A DNA stretch of 64,000 nt, taken from assembly GCA_047600765.1 (NCBI GenBank), contig JASGKF010000001.1, positions 186,001-250,000 of the forward strand, in the 5' to 3' direction. This DNA is from Viridibacterium sp047600765 (GTDB lineage: Bacteria > Pseudomonadota > Gammaproteobacteria > Burkholderiales > Rhodocyclaceae). The notes beneath the pieces are model-generated. The model was not told where the DNA came from, ran no database searches, and was given only the letters and a program-made list of their open reading frames with translations. This document shows positions 16,496 to 27,032 of this stretch, one piece after another. The first letter of the stretch is position 1. Each line of letters opens with the position of its first letter. The position numbers were made by a program, and so were the translations under genes.

Positions 16496-17389
16496 TCAGA
16501 GCACGCTCTTGAGGAGCTTGCCCATCTCGGACGGGTTACGCGTCACCTTGAAACCGCACTCTTCCATGATGGCGAGCTTGGCATCAGCCGTATCGGCACC
16601 GCCGGAGATCAGCGCGCCAGCGTGGCCCATGCGCTTGCCGGCCGGAGCCGTCACACCCGCGATGAAGCCGACGATGGGCTTCTTCATGTTGGCCTTGCAC
16701 CACTGGGCGGCCTCAGCTTCGTCCGGACCACCGATTTCGCCGATCATGATGACGGCATCGGTTTCGGGATCGTCGTTGAAAGCCTTCATCACGTCGATGT
16801 GCTTCAGGCCGTTGATGGGGTCACCACCGATACCGACGGCGCTGGATTGACCCAGACCGATTTCGGTCAGCTGGGCAACCGCTTCGTACGTCAGGGTGCC
16901 CGAACGCGACACGACGCCGATGCGGCCCTTGCGGTGGATGTGGCCCGGCATGATGCCGATCTTGATTTCGTCCGGCGTGATCAGGCCGGGGCAGTTCGGG
17001 CCCAGCAGCAGGGTCTTCTTGCCACCAGCGGCTTCCTTGGCCTTCATGCGGTTGCGCACTTCCAGCATGTCACGCACGGGGATGCCTTCGGTGATGCAGA
17101 TGGCCAGATCGAGGTCGGCTTCAACGGCTTCCCAGATCGCAGCAGCAGCGCCTGCGGGCGGCACGTAGATCACGGACACGGTGGCGCCCGTTGCACCGGC
17201 GGCTTCCTTGACGGAACCGTAGATGGGGATGTTGAAGATCGACTCGCCTGCCTTCTTGGGGTTCACACCCGCGACGAAGCAGTTCTTGCCGTTTGCGTAT
17301 TCCTGGCACTTTTCAGTGTGGAACTGGCCGGTCTTGCCCGTGATGCCCTGGGTAATGACCTTGGTATCTTTGTTGATGAAAATAGACAT
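16496..17389 (-). CDS. sucD: Succinyl-CoA synthetase (ADP-forming), alpha subunit
   Basis: 297 residues, standard length. It holds the CoA-binding Rossmann domain (TGKTGQFHTEKCQEYANG) and the phosphorylated active-site His in GKRMGHAGALISGG. With SucC it converts succinyl-CoA, ADP and phosphate to succinate, CoA and ATP in the TCA cycle. The start MSIFINKDTKVITQG is canonical. It lies 24 bases downstream of sucC in the expected sucC-sucD operon order. Confidence 0.97.
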   Translation of the reverse strand: MSIFINKDTKVITQGITGKTGQFHTEKCQEYANGKNCFVAGVNPKKAGESIFNIPIYGSVKEAAGATGATVSVIYVPPAGAAAAIWEAVEADLDLAICITEGIPVRDMLEVRNRMKAKEAAGGKKTLLLGPNCPGLITPDEIKIGIMPGHIHRKGRIGVVSRSGTLTYEAVAQLTEIGLGQSSAVGIGGDPINGLKHIDVMKAFNDDPETDAVIMIGEIGGPDEAEAAQWCKANMKKPIVGFIAGVTAPAGKRMGHAGALISGGADTADAKLAIMEECGFKVTRNPSEMGKLLKSVL

Positions 17390-17413
17390 TTCTTGAACTC
17401 CTGATGGCCCGGC

Positions 17414-18574
<1,161 letters not shown>

Positions 18575-18962
18575 GTTTGTCCTTCAAGCGCAGCCCGCCT
18601 CCGACGAGGACGTTGCTGCAATTGGATCACCTGGAATTTGACGCGGACATCCGGGCCGGTACCAGATCCGCCGTTGTGGTACTGCTGGCGGCGGTCGCTG
18701 GACACGAACACAGCTTCTTGTCAGGGGGAGGCTGAATCGGCTCACTGCTGGATGCAGCCCGAGATTGTACCTAAAGGCATGCTGTTCCGCACAAAGCTGA
18801 GGGAGTTCCCGCTGCGCCCCCTGACAAGTCGCCCCCCGCACGCAACACATCCGGGCATGGGCCGCCTCCACCCCGTCATACCGCACGAAAACCTGAAAAT
18901 ATGCGGCTTGGCGAGGCTTTTCCGGCTTTGCCGCGCGAGCGCGTCGTCTAGAATCGGGCCAA
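18575..18962. other. sucC/fimV divergent intergenic region, no gene recognised
   Basis: 388 bases between two divergent genes. Open frames here are extensions or shadows with no domain. It contains a -10-like TACAAT for sucC (minus strand, 18769-18764) and, near the right end, a -35/-10 pair for fimV. The inner part (18590-18760) shows no clear structure to me. Confidence 0.5.
18927..18954 (+). promoter_or_regulatory. Putative fimV promoter
   Basis: TTTGCC (18927-18932), a 16-base spacer and TAGAAT (18949-18954). Transcription would start around 18961, almost at the first ATG (18963), so either the mRNA is leaderless or the real start is the ATG at 19011. Confidence 0.4.
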
Positions 18963-21182
18963 ATGACGCCAATCCCGCCATATCCCTTTCGCCGCCGCAA
19001 CTCCGGGTGGATGTGGAAATCCCGCAGTCCGCTCGCCGCAGCCACGACTGGCGGCACGGCATGCCTGCGTGCGTGGCTGGTAGCACTGTGCGGAACCGGC
19101 TGGTTTGGCCTGGCCCAGGCAGTCGGATTGGGCGATGCCGAAACCAGCAGCCGGCTGGGGCAACTCCTGCATGCTCGTATTGCCGTTCAGGCCAACGTTG
19201 ACGAGGAGATTTCGGCCGACTGCATCCGCCTGGAGGGCCCCCGCCGTGATGCCGGAGAAGACCTCCCCTGGTTGCGCACAGGCCGGCTGAGACTGGAAAG
19301 CCGCAATGGCAAGCCACTGATCATCGTTAGCTCGGTGGATACGATCAGCTCGCCGATCCTGATGTTCGCGATCCGCGTCGACTGTGGCACCGCCCTGCGG
19401 CGCGAATACACCCTGCTGATGAACCCGGCCGAGGCCATGGAAGCTCCGGCCAGCAAGTCCTCCCCCACTGTCGATGCACCACCGCCCGCCGGTTCGGGAA
19501 CCCTGCGCACCACGCAGGGAGAAACCCTGCAGTCCATCGCCAGCAGCCTTTTCCCCAGCGATCGCGGTCTGCAGGCGCGCTACATCACGATGCTGCGACA
19601 GCAGAACCCGGGCAAGTTGAACGCTTTCCACAACCAGGCCCCACTACCACCTGGTACTGAGCTTTCCGCACCAGAAATCGGCGCCGTCATGAACAGCGCG
19701 GCGCCGCCACCCGCGCAGGCTCCTGCAGAGCGCCCTGCCTCCCAAGCCACCACCGGTAACGAACGCAAGACCGCACCCCGCCCTGTCGCCGCGCGCCCTG
19801 CGCCCCGCTCGCAACCTCGCCTCGTACTCGGGCGCGGCGACAGCACGCTGCAGATGGCCACGCAACTCGAAGGGCGCAAGGAGCTGTCCGAGGCCGAACG
19901 CGAACGCCTGCGCGTTGAACTGCAACTGATCGCCACGCTGGACGAAAAGATCGCCACCCAACTGGAGCTCAGCGAAAAGCTGCGCCAGCTGGAAGCCCTG
20001 CAGACGCGCCTGCAATCGGATGTCCAGGCACTTGAATCGAAACTGCACGCACAGCAGTCAACGCTCGCGCCTGCAGTCGGTGCTTCGCTGGCTCTAACGA
20101 CCAGTGCGCCGCAGGAGAGCCCTGCATTGAGCCCACCGCCTGCAGTAGCAGTGCAGCCCAAGGTAGCCGCAAAGAAGCCAACAGCCGGAGACGCCTACCC
20201 ATGGTGGATGATCGCCGCCCTCGCGTCGGCCGCCGTCGGCGCATTGCTGCTGATCTGGTTCAAGCGGCGAACGCGGACTGACAAAGACGAAGCCAGCACG
20301 GATGTGGCACCGCAAGCCAGTCAGGGGCATGTCGGTGAAGCAGCTTCCGACAACCTGTTCGAGCCGCTGTCGGAAGATGACATCTGGCCTGACCTCGCAC
20401 CGGGCAAATCTCCTGCGGCCAGACCCGACCTGTCGGATCTGCCCTCGCTGAGCGAGCATGGCCCTGCATCCGTATTACACATTGTCGAAGATGTCGAAGA
20501 GCACGACTCCGCAGTCGAGCTCGCCGAAATCATGCTGTCTTTCGGCCGCGTGCAAGGTGCGGCGCAGACGCTGGCCGACTACATCCGCGCCAACCCCCTG
20601 CAGGCCGTCAAGCCCTGGGTCAAGCTGCTGGAGGTTTACAAGGCCGGCAACATGCGCGCCGAGTTCGAAGCCCTGACGCTGCAGCTGAACAAGACCTTCA
20701 ACGTGAAGCCCGTGGCCTGGGACGATTTCGAAGTTGCCATGCGCGCACCGGAATCACTGGAGCATCTTCCGCACGTGCAGGAACGGCTCTGCCGGGTGTG
20801 GGGAACGCGCGAATGCCAGGCCTGGCTGCACCAGTTGCTGCGCGACAACCGTCAGGGCACGCGGCAAGGATTCCCCCTTGCCATCGTCGACGAAATCCTG
20901 CTGCTGCTGGCCATCCTCGAAGCCAGCCTTGGCCCCTATCGCCCTGATCAGGACCCCGAGCTGGATGCCCCGCCGACGGCCCACCCGGCGACAGTCGCCA
21001 CAACCGGCACCCGTCCGACCGAGACCACACTCACGCGCAACACGACCACCACGCTGCCGGATCTGGAACTGGGCACGGAAACCGCGGATCTCACGCGCAC
21101 CCTGCACATCAACCTCGATGACCTGCCCGACAGTGACGACACGCGCACTTCGCTGGAGCCGCGCCGTCTGGATCTGGACTGA
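18963..21182 (+). CDS. fimV: FimV-like peptidoglycan-binding / polar hub protein
   Basis: 739 residues if started at 18963; starting at ATG 19011 (MWKSRSPLAAATT) places a normal signal peptide ending GLAQA before VGLGDAETSS. Parts in order: a FimV N-terminal periplasmic domain with the LGQLLHARIAV segment; a LysM-like peptidoglycan-binding region (about 175-240); a Pro/Ala-rich stretch; a coiled coil (about 305-365); one TM (about 412-432, WWMIAALASAAVGALLLIW); and an acidic cytoplasmic part with a TPR-like FimV C-domain (about 510-650). FimV organises the pole, type IV pili and cAMP/c-di-GMP signalling. A hairpin overlaps the convergent stop region. Confidence 0.82.
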   Translation: MTPIPPYPFRRRNSGWMWKSRSPLAAATTGGTACLRAWLVALCGTGWFGLAQAVGLGDAETSSRLGQLLHARIAVQANVDEEISADCIRLEGPRRDAGEDLPWLRTGRLRLESRNGKPLIIVSSVDTISSPILMFAIRVDCGTALRREYTLLMNPAEAMEAPASKSSPTVDAPPPAGSGTLRTTQGETLQSIASSLFPSDRGLQARYITMLRQQNPGKLNAFHNQAPLPPGTELSAPEIGAVMNSAAPPPAQAPAERPASQATTGNERKTAPRPVAARPAPRSQPRLVLGRGDSTLQMATQLEGRKELSEAERERLRVELQLIATLDEKIATQLELSEKLRQLEALQTRLQSDVQALESKLHAQQSTLAPAVGASLALTTSAPQESPALSPPPAVAVQPKVAAKKPTAGDAYPWWMIAALASAAVGALLLIWFKRRTRTDKDEASTDVAPQASQGHVGEAASDNLFEPLSEDDIWPDLAPGKSPAARPDLSDLPSLSEHGPASVLHIVEDVEEHDSAVELAEIMLSFGRVQGAAQTLADYIRANPLQAVKPWVKLLEVYKAGNMRAEFEALTLQLNKTFNVKPVAWDDFEVAMRAPESLEHLPHVQERLCRVWGTRECQAWLHQLLRDNRQGTRQGFPLAIVDEILLLLAILEASLGPYRPDQDPELDAPPTAHPATVATTGTRPTETTLTRNTTTTLPDLELGTETADLTRTLHINLDDLPDSDDTRTSLEPRRLDLD

Positions 21183-21197
21183 TCGCCGCGCCACACG

Positions 21198-21215
21198 CCG
21201 GTCTCTTCAGACCGG
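21198..21215. terminator. Short hairpin between convergent fimV and Nif3-like genes
   Basis: CCGGTCT (21198-21204) pairs with AGACCGG (21209-21215) around CTTC. It overlaps the stop codon of the Nif3-like gene (21207-21209). With no strong T-run it is a modest candidate for ending fimV transcription. Confidence 0.4.
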
Positions 21216-21953
21216 GTTGTCGATGTCCTCGAACGAGACGTTCAAGCCGAAGCGCTCTGCGAGATGGGCTCCGACAGCCTTAACGCCATAGCGCTCTGTC
21301 GCGTGATGCCCGGCAGCCAGATAGGGCACACCACTCTCTCGCGCCAGATGCACAGTAGGCTCCGAAATCTCTCCGGAGAGATAAAGATCTGCGCCAGCGA
21401 TGATGGCCTCTTCGAAGCTGCCTTGTGCCGCCCCGGTGCACCACGCCACGCGCTTCACCAGCCGGCCTGCATCGCCCACCAGCTGGGGCTGACGACCCAG
21501 TGCAGCACCGACTTGCGCCGCACAGCAAGCGGCGGTGATGGGCTCCGGCAGATCGCCGAGAAACACCAGCTCCTTTTCGCCACAACGTCCCGTGACAGGC
21601 CAACCAAAAAGCTTTGCAAGCTGCGCGTTGTTGCCAAGCTCCGGATGCAAGTCGAGCGGCAAGTGATACGCAAACAGGTTGATGTCGTGTCGCATCAGCG
21701 TCGCCATGCGCTGGCGTCGATGCCCCGTCACCCGGCCGTCCTCGCCACGCCAGAACCAGCCGTGGTGCACGATGATCGCGTCGGCCTGCAATGCCACGGC
21801 ACGTTCAATCAGCGCGAGGCTTGCCGTCACGCCGCAGACCACGCGTTCGATGCGGCCCTTTCCTTCCACCTGCAAGCCGTTTGGGCAATAATCCTTGACG
21901 CGCGAACACGCCAATAATTCATCCAGATGTGTTTGCAGCTCTTGTCGGTTCAT
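21207..21953 (-). CDS. Nif3/YbgI-like dinuclear metal-binding protein
   Basis: About 248 residues from ATG at 21953 (MNRQELQTHLDELL); ATG 21962 and TTG 21980 are alternatives. Metal ligands of the Nif3/YbgI fold are visible: DAIIVHHGWFW, FAYHLPLDLHPELGNN and the C-terminal AAGHHATERYGV. The ring-shaped hexamer binds two metals; YbgI homologues are linked to GTP cyclohydrolase I type 2-like annotation, but the true substrate is uncertain. In betaproteobacteria this gene often sits beside a DegS-like protease and petABC; here the protease is divergent. Confidence 0.88.
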   Translation of the reverse strand: MNRQELQTHLDELLACSRVKDYCPNGLQVEGKGRIERVVCGVTASLALIERAVALQADAIIVHHGWFWRGEDGRVTGHRRQRMATLMRHDINLFAYHLPLDLHPELGNNAQLAKLFGWPVTGRCGEKELVFLGDLPEPITAACCAAQVGAALGRQPQLVGDAGRLVKRVAWCTGAAQGSFEEAIIAGADLYLSGEISEPTVHLARESGVPYLAAGHHATERYGVKAVGAHLAERFGLNVSFEDIDNPV

Positions 21954-21982
21954 CACAATCATTCCGGGGGCGGATACCAAGC

Positions 21983-23146
<1,164 letters not shown>

Positions 23147-23242
23147 GGTCGGGACGCGGGCCGAACGGCCCACAGCACGCACCCGCCAGCTTTTTTCACC
23201 CTGACGTCAACCTCCCCGAAACTGCCGCGTTAGTGGAAGTGT

Positions 23243-23256
23243 CGGTCAGGTGACCG
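23243..23256. promoter_or_regulatory. 14-bp palindrome upstream of the small protein gene at 23270
   Basis: CGGTCA-gg-TGACCG is a perfect inverted repeat ending 13 bases before the ATG at 23270. The position suits an operator or an mRNA stem near the ribosome site; no binding protein can be named. Confidence 0.3.
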
Positions 23257-23269
23257 GTTATCAGGACGA

Positions 23270-23563
23270 ATGAACATGGGGCAGCAAAGCCACGAGACGA
23301 TTGACGCATTCCTGGATTCGCTCAAACGCGCAGGCGTCAAGATCAGCAACGAACAAGAACTGCGTGAGCGCCTGGTCGAAGCACGACTCTGGCACATGGC
23401 GTTCATGACGCTGGCGGCACACGGCCAGCCGCTGGGCATCCGCTTCGAAAGCGACGATGGCCAGTCCATCGACGAAGATGCGCTGCAGAACCTCTTCGCC
23501 CGTCACAGCTTCCCCTCCTCGGCAGAAGGCAACTTCGCCGCCCGCCTGAAGACGGCTCACTGA
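23270..23563 (+). CDS. Small hypothetical cytoplasmic protein
   Basis: 97 residues, acidic, no TM or signal peptide. The first part (about 1-50) is helical (ETIDAFLDSLKRAGVKISNEQELRERL). ATG at 23270 follows AGGACGA closely; ATG at 23276 has better spacing. I do not recognise the family. Codon use matches its neighbours, so it is probably real. It ends at two tandem hairpins, convergent with tatC. Confidence 0.6.
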   Translation: MNMGQQSHETIDAFLDSLKRAGVKISNEQELRERLVEARLWHMAFMTLAAHGQPLGIRFESDDGQSIDEDALQNLFARHSFPSSAEGNFAARLKTAH

Positions 23564-23603
23564 GCCGTCTCCATGTGACAGGGCGCCCGCAGGCGCCCTG
23601 TCA
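23551..23603. terminator. Two tandem hairpins between convergent genes
   Basis: Hairpin one: GACGGCTC (23551-23558) with GAGCCGTC (23562-23569), overlapping the stop codon of the small gene. Hairpin two: TGACAGGGCGCC (23576-23587) with GGCGCCCTGTCA (23592-23603), a perfect 12-bp stem with a CGCA loop. Neither has a T-run, but together they separate the plus gene from tatC. Confidence 0.6.
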
Positions 23604-23611
23604 GAAGCACA

Positions 23612-24343
23612 TCAAGACGGACTCGCCTCGCCCCGCTTCATCATGGCGGCGAGCAGAACGCCCACCTCGTAGAGCAGGCACATCGGAATGGCCAGCAAGA
23701 GTTGGGACGTGACGTCAGGCGGCGTCACCACCGCTGCCACCACGAAGGCACCGACAATCACATAGCGTCGCGCTTCACGCAGCTGGGCCACTGTCACCAG
23801 CCCCGTTTTCACAAGCACGAGCACCACGATCGGCACCTCGAAGGTGACACCGAACGCCAGGAACATGCTGATCGCGAAGGACAGGTATTCCTCGATGTCC
23901 GGCGCGACCGTAATGCTCGCAGGCGCAAAGTTCGCGATGAACTTGAACACCATGCCGAAAACGAAGAAGTAGCAGAACGCCATACCCGCGAGGAACAGGA
24001 AGGTACTGCCGATGATCATGGGCAGCACGAAGCGGCGTTCATGCGCATACAGACCGGGCGCTACGAAGCCCCAGGCCTGATAAAGCACCACCGGCAAAGC
24101 CAGCACGAAGGCTGCCATCAGCGTGACCTTGATTGGCACAAAGAAGGGCGCCACAACGCCCGTCGCAATCATCTTCGTGCCCTCAGGCAGATTCTGCAGC
24201 ATCGGTGCTGCCAGCAAGTCATAAATGTGACTTGCGAACGGCATCAGGCACAGGAACACCACGACGATGGCCAGCACCGCGCGGATCAGGCGATTCCGCA
24301 ACTCGACGAGATGGGAGAGGAAGCTGTCTTCACCAATCGCCAT
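23612..24343 (-). CDS. tatC: Twin-arginine translocase subunit TatC
   Basis: 243 residues, six TM helices. The cytoplasmic start MAIGEDSFLSHLVELRNRLIR has the conserved LxELRxR segment that recognises twin-arginine signal peptides; ATPMLQNLPEGTKMIATG and the F-E-V-P motif (GVTFEVPIVV) are also typical. Together with TatB it is the receptor for folded Tat substrates such as Rieske proteins. Its ATG overlaps the tatB stop (TGATG), so the two are translationally coupled. Confidence 0.97.
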   Translation of the reverse strand: MAIGEDSFLSHLVELRNRLIRAVLAIVVVFLCLMPFASHIYDLLAAPMLQNLPEGTKMIATGVVAPFFVPIKVTLMAAFVLALPVVLYQAWGFVAPGLYAHERRFVLPMIIGSTFLFLAGMAFCYFFVFGMVFKFIANFAPASITVAPDIEEYLSFAISMFLAFGVTFEVPIVVLVLVKTGLVTVAQLREARRYVIVGAFVVAAVVTPPDVTSQLLLAIPMCLLYEVGVLLAAMMKRGEASPS

Positions 24344-24828
24344 CAGTGCTTCTCCCCGTCCGTAACGCCGGTTTGCTGCGCGGGCTCAGGCAGCGCGGAT
24401 CCGGACTCGGCCGGTGATTCGGGCGAAGCGAAAAGGTCGGGCTGATTCTCATCGACCACTGCTGCGTCGGTCGCTTCAGCATCCGGAGCCGCCGCGTGAA
24501 AGGCAGCATCTGCAGCCGCCGACACATCCTGCGCAGCCGCCACGACTGGCGCAGCGATCTCGCCCACCTGTTCATTCACCGCCGCAATGCTCTGGTTCAT
24601 GTCCTGCTCGAACTGGCCTGCGGCAGTCTGGATTTCTTCCTGCATGCGCTTGAAGTCAGCCATCTCCATCTCGCGGCTGATGTCTGACTTCACGTCGGAC
24701 ACGTAGCGACGCAGGCGCCCCATCAGGTGGCCCGCCGTTCTGGCAACGCGCGGCAATTGCTCCGGCCCGATGACGATCAGGGCCACTACGCCGATGACGC
24801 CCAGCTCCGAAATACCGATATCAAACAT
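24343..24828 (-). CDS. tatB: Sec-independent protein translocase subunit TatB
   Basis: 161 residues. One N-terminal TM (MFDIGISELGVIGVVALIVIGPEQLP) with the conserved Gly-Pro hinge, then an amphipathic helix and coiled coil (about 25-95) and a long Ala/Asp/Glu-rich tail. TatB pairs with TatC to bind Tat signal peptides. It is placed between tatA and tatC as usual. Confidence 0.96.
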   Translation of the reverse strand: MFDIGISELGVIGVVALIVIGPEQLPRVARTAGHLMGRLRRYVSDVKSDISREMEMADFKRMQEEIQTAAGQFEQDMNQSIAAVNEQVGEIAAPVVAAAQDVSAAADAAFHAAAPDAEATDAAVVDENQPDLFASPESPAESGSALPEPAQQTGVTDGEKH

Positions 24829-24906
24829 GGATCCTGTCCGGCAAATTCACTGTGCTGAAAACAAGCGGGGCGCTCGCAGCGCCCCGCAGTGTCCATGCAA
24901 CTCTGC

Positions 24907-25119
24907 TCAGCTCTTCTTTTCGCTGGCCTGACCTTCAATGGTCTTGGAGTCTGCCGAAGCCGTCGTACTGCCCGACTCGTTGCCATCCTTCATACCCTGC
25001 TTGAAGCCCTTGACCGCACCACCCAGATCTTCGCCGATGTTGCGCAGCTTCTTGGTGCCGAAAACCAGCAGGACGATGACCAGAACGATCAGCCAGTGCC
25101 AGATGCTAAAGGAACCCAT
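24907..25119 (-). CDS. tatA: Sec-independent protein translocase subunit TatA
   Basis: 70 residues from ATG at 25119 with GAGGAG upstream (TTG at 25125 is a poorer start). One TM (SFSIWHWLIVLVIVLLVFG), the F-G hinge, and the amphipathic helix KKLRNIGEDLGGAVKGFK, followed by a polar tail. TatA polymerises to form the Tat pore. It is first of tatABC and follows hinT by 12 bases. Confidence 0.96.
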   Translation of the reverse strand: MGSFSIWHWLIVLVIVLLVFGTKKLRNIGEDLGGAVKGFKQGMKDGNESGSTTASADSKTIEGQASEKKS

Positions 25120-25131
25120 TTGCAACTCTCC

Positions 25132-25482
25132 TCAGTATTTCAGCATGGCCGGCATTGCTTGCCCGCCAACAACATGGATGTGGAGATGATACACCTCCTG
25201 CCCACCCAGCCTGCCGGTGTTGATGATGGTACGGAAACCATCGGAACTTCCGTTTTTCGCAGCAATACGCGGGGCCAGCGCCAGCATCTTGCCCAGCACG
25301 GCTTGATCCTCGTCTGGCACGACATCGAACAGCGTTGCGATGTGCTTTTTCGGAATGATCAGCACGTGCAACGCGGCCTGCGGATGGATGTCGCGAAACG
25401 CCACGACGTCCTCGTCCTCGAAGACCTTGGTCGCGGGAATCTGGCCCGCAACGATGCGACAGAAAATGCAGTCCGACATCAT
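25132..25482 (-). CDS. hinT: HIT-family hydrolase (HinT-like)
   Basis: 116 residues with the histidine triad YHLHIHVVGG and N-terminal CIFCRIVAGQIP. HinT enzymes hydrolyse purine phosphoramidates and aminoacyl-AMP. Start at ATG 25482 overlaps the hisE stop (ATGA), arguing for M1 over M2. The position between hisE and tatA is a common betaproteobacterial arrangement. Confidence 0.93.
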   Translation of the reverse strand: MMSDCIFCRIVAGQIPATKVFEDEDVVAFRDIHPQAALHVLIIPKKHIATLFDVVPDEDQAVLGKMLALAPRIAAKNGSSDGFRTIINTGRLGGQEVYHLHIHVVGGQAMPAMLKY

Positions 25483-25805
25483 GTCTCCTTGCGGGCGTTC
25501 TTCTCGTCGATGCCGGAAATGCCTTCACGACGACGCATTTCGACCAGCACGTCATCTGCCGACAGACCGAAATGCGACAGCAGCACCAGCGAGTGGAACC
25601 ACAGATCCGTCACTTCGTAGACCAGGTGCCGCAGATCACCGTCCTTGGCCGCCATGATCGTCTCGGCAGCCTCTTCGGCCACTTTCTTGCAGATCGCGTC
25701 CGTGCCCTTGCTGTACAGCTTGGCAACGTAAGACGATTCCGGCGCAGCCCCCTTGCGTTCGGCCAGTGTGGCGGACAAACGTTGCAGAACTTCGGGATCA
25801 ATCAT
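25479..25805 (-). CDS. hisE: Phosphoribosyl-ATP pyrophosphatase
   Basis: 108 residues from ATG at 25805 (MIDPEVLQRLS); a longer in-frame extension overlaps hisI without sense. The MazG-like fold carries the metal-binding acids in KKVAEEAAETIMAAKDGD and YEVTDLWFHSLVLL. Catalyses PR-ATP to PR-AMP, step two of histidine synthesis. It is a separate gene, not fused to hisI as in enterobacteria; the start overlaps the hisI stop by eight bases. Confidence 0.95.
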   Translation of the reverse strand: MIDPEVLQRLSATLAERKGAAPESSYVAKLYSKGTDAICKKVAEEAAETIMAAKDGDLRHLVYEVTDLWFHSLVLLSHFGLSADDVLVEMRRREGISGIDEKNARKET

Positions 25806-26220
25806 GATTGTGTTCCCCGTCATGCTTCTGGCCATAGATGGCGGCGGGATCCTTGAGCACGGCATCCACCGTCTGCCAGCCCTCATCGGTCAGGTACTTC
25901 TGGAAGAAGCAGCTACGACGCCCCGTGTGGCAGGCGATGCCGCCGACCTGCTCGATGCGCAGCAACACCACGTCGTTGTCGCAATCGAGGCGCAGCTCAT
26001 GCACGCGCTGGATGTGGCCGGACTCCTCGCCCTTGTGCCACAGCTTGCGGCGCGAACGCGACCAGTAGACAGCTTCGCCGGATATCGCGGTCTGCTCCAG
26101 TGCTTCGCGATTCATCCAGGCAAACATCAGCACTTCGCCCGTCTGATGATCCTGCGCAATGACGGGTACGAGACCCTGCTCGTCCCAGGCAACCTGGTTG
26201 AGCCAGCGTGTGTCGCTCAC
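25798..26220 (-). CDS. hisI: Phosphoribosyl-AMP cyclohydrolase
   Basis: 140 residues. Zn/Mg site residues are visible in LDCDNDVVLLRIEQ, GGIACHTGRRSCFF and YWSRSRRKLWHKGE. Opens the adenine ring of PR-AMP to form ProFAR, step three of histidine synthesis. The ATG overlaps the hisF stop (ATGA). Confidence 0.96.
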   Translation of the reverse strand: MSDTRWLNQVAWDEQGLVPVIAQDHQTGEVLMFAWMNREALEQTAISGEAVYWSRSRRKLWHKGEESGHIQRVHELRLDCDNDVVLLRIEQVGGIACHTGRRSCFFQKYLTDEGWQTVDAVLKDPAAIYGQKHDGEHNHD

Positions 26221-26975
26221 AGCCGCACCTCGATGCCACGCTCACGCATGAAGGTCTTGGCTTCGCGCACGGTGTGTTCGCCGTAGTGGAAGATGCTGGC
26301 GGCCAGCACCGCGTCAGCGCGGCCTTGCTGCACACCGTCGGCGAGGTGCGCGAGCGAGCCCACACCACCACTGGCAATCACGGGAATGCTGACGGCATTC
26401 GCCACAGCGCGCGTCAGATCAAGATCGAAACCGCTCTTGGTGCCATCGCGGTCCATGCTGGTCAGCAGGATCTCGCCTGCGCCCAGTTCGTTGGCACGGC
26501 GCGCCCACTCGATGGCGTCCAGCCCTGTGTTCTTGCGGCCACCGTGAGAGAAAACCTCCCACTTGCCGGGCGAGGTCTGCTTGGCGTCGATGGCGACCAC
26601 GATGCACTGGTTGCCGACCTTGCCCGAAGCCTCAGCCACGAGATCCGGATTGCTGATGGCCGCGCTGTTCATGCTCACCTTGTCAGCACCAGCATTGAGC
26701 AGGCGACGCACGTCGGCCACGCTACGCACGCCACCGCCTACGGTCAGTGGAATGAAGACCTGGTTGGCGACCTGCTCGACGATGTGCAGGATGATGTCGC
26801 GCTCGTCGGAGCTGGCCGTGATGTCCAGGAAGGTGATTTCGTCTGCGCCCTGCTCGTCGTAACGACGTGCTACCTCGACCGGGTCCCCGGCGTCGCGCAG
26901 TTCAAGGAAATTGATGCCTTTGACGACGCGACCCGCGTTGACGTCGAGGCACGGAATGATGCGTTTAGCCAGCAT
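26217..26975 (-). CDS. hisF: Imidazole glycerol phosphate synthase, cyclase subunit
   Basis: 252 residues, TIM barrel. Catalytic Asp residues sit in IIPCLDVNAGRVVKGINF and LTSMDRDGTKSGFD. With HisH it makes IGP and AICAR from PRFAR and ammonia. Standard length and start (MLAKRIIPCLDV). Lies 57 bases after hisA. Confidence 0.97.
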   Translation of the reverse strand: MLAKRIIPCLDVNAGRVVKGINFLELRDAGDPVEVARRYDEQGADEITFLDITASSDERDIILHIVEQVANQVFIPLTVGGGVRSVADVRRLLNAGADKVSMNSAAISNPDLVAEASGKVGNQCIVVAIDAKQTSPGKWEVFSHGGRKNTGLDAIEWARRANELGAGEILLTSMDRDGTKSGFDLDLTRAVANAVSIPVIASGGVGSLAHLADGVQQGRADAVLAASIFHYGEHTVREAKTFMRERGIEVRL

Positions 26976-27032
26976 GGCGTTTGCCTTGTGTCCGGATGCG
27001 TCGGAATGGGAATCCGGCCGTACCCGATGGGT

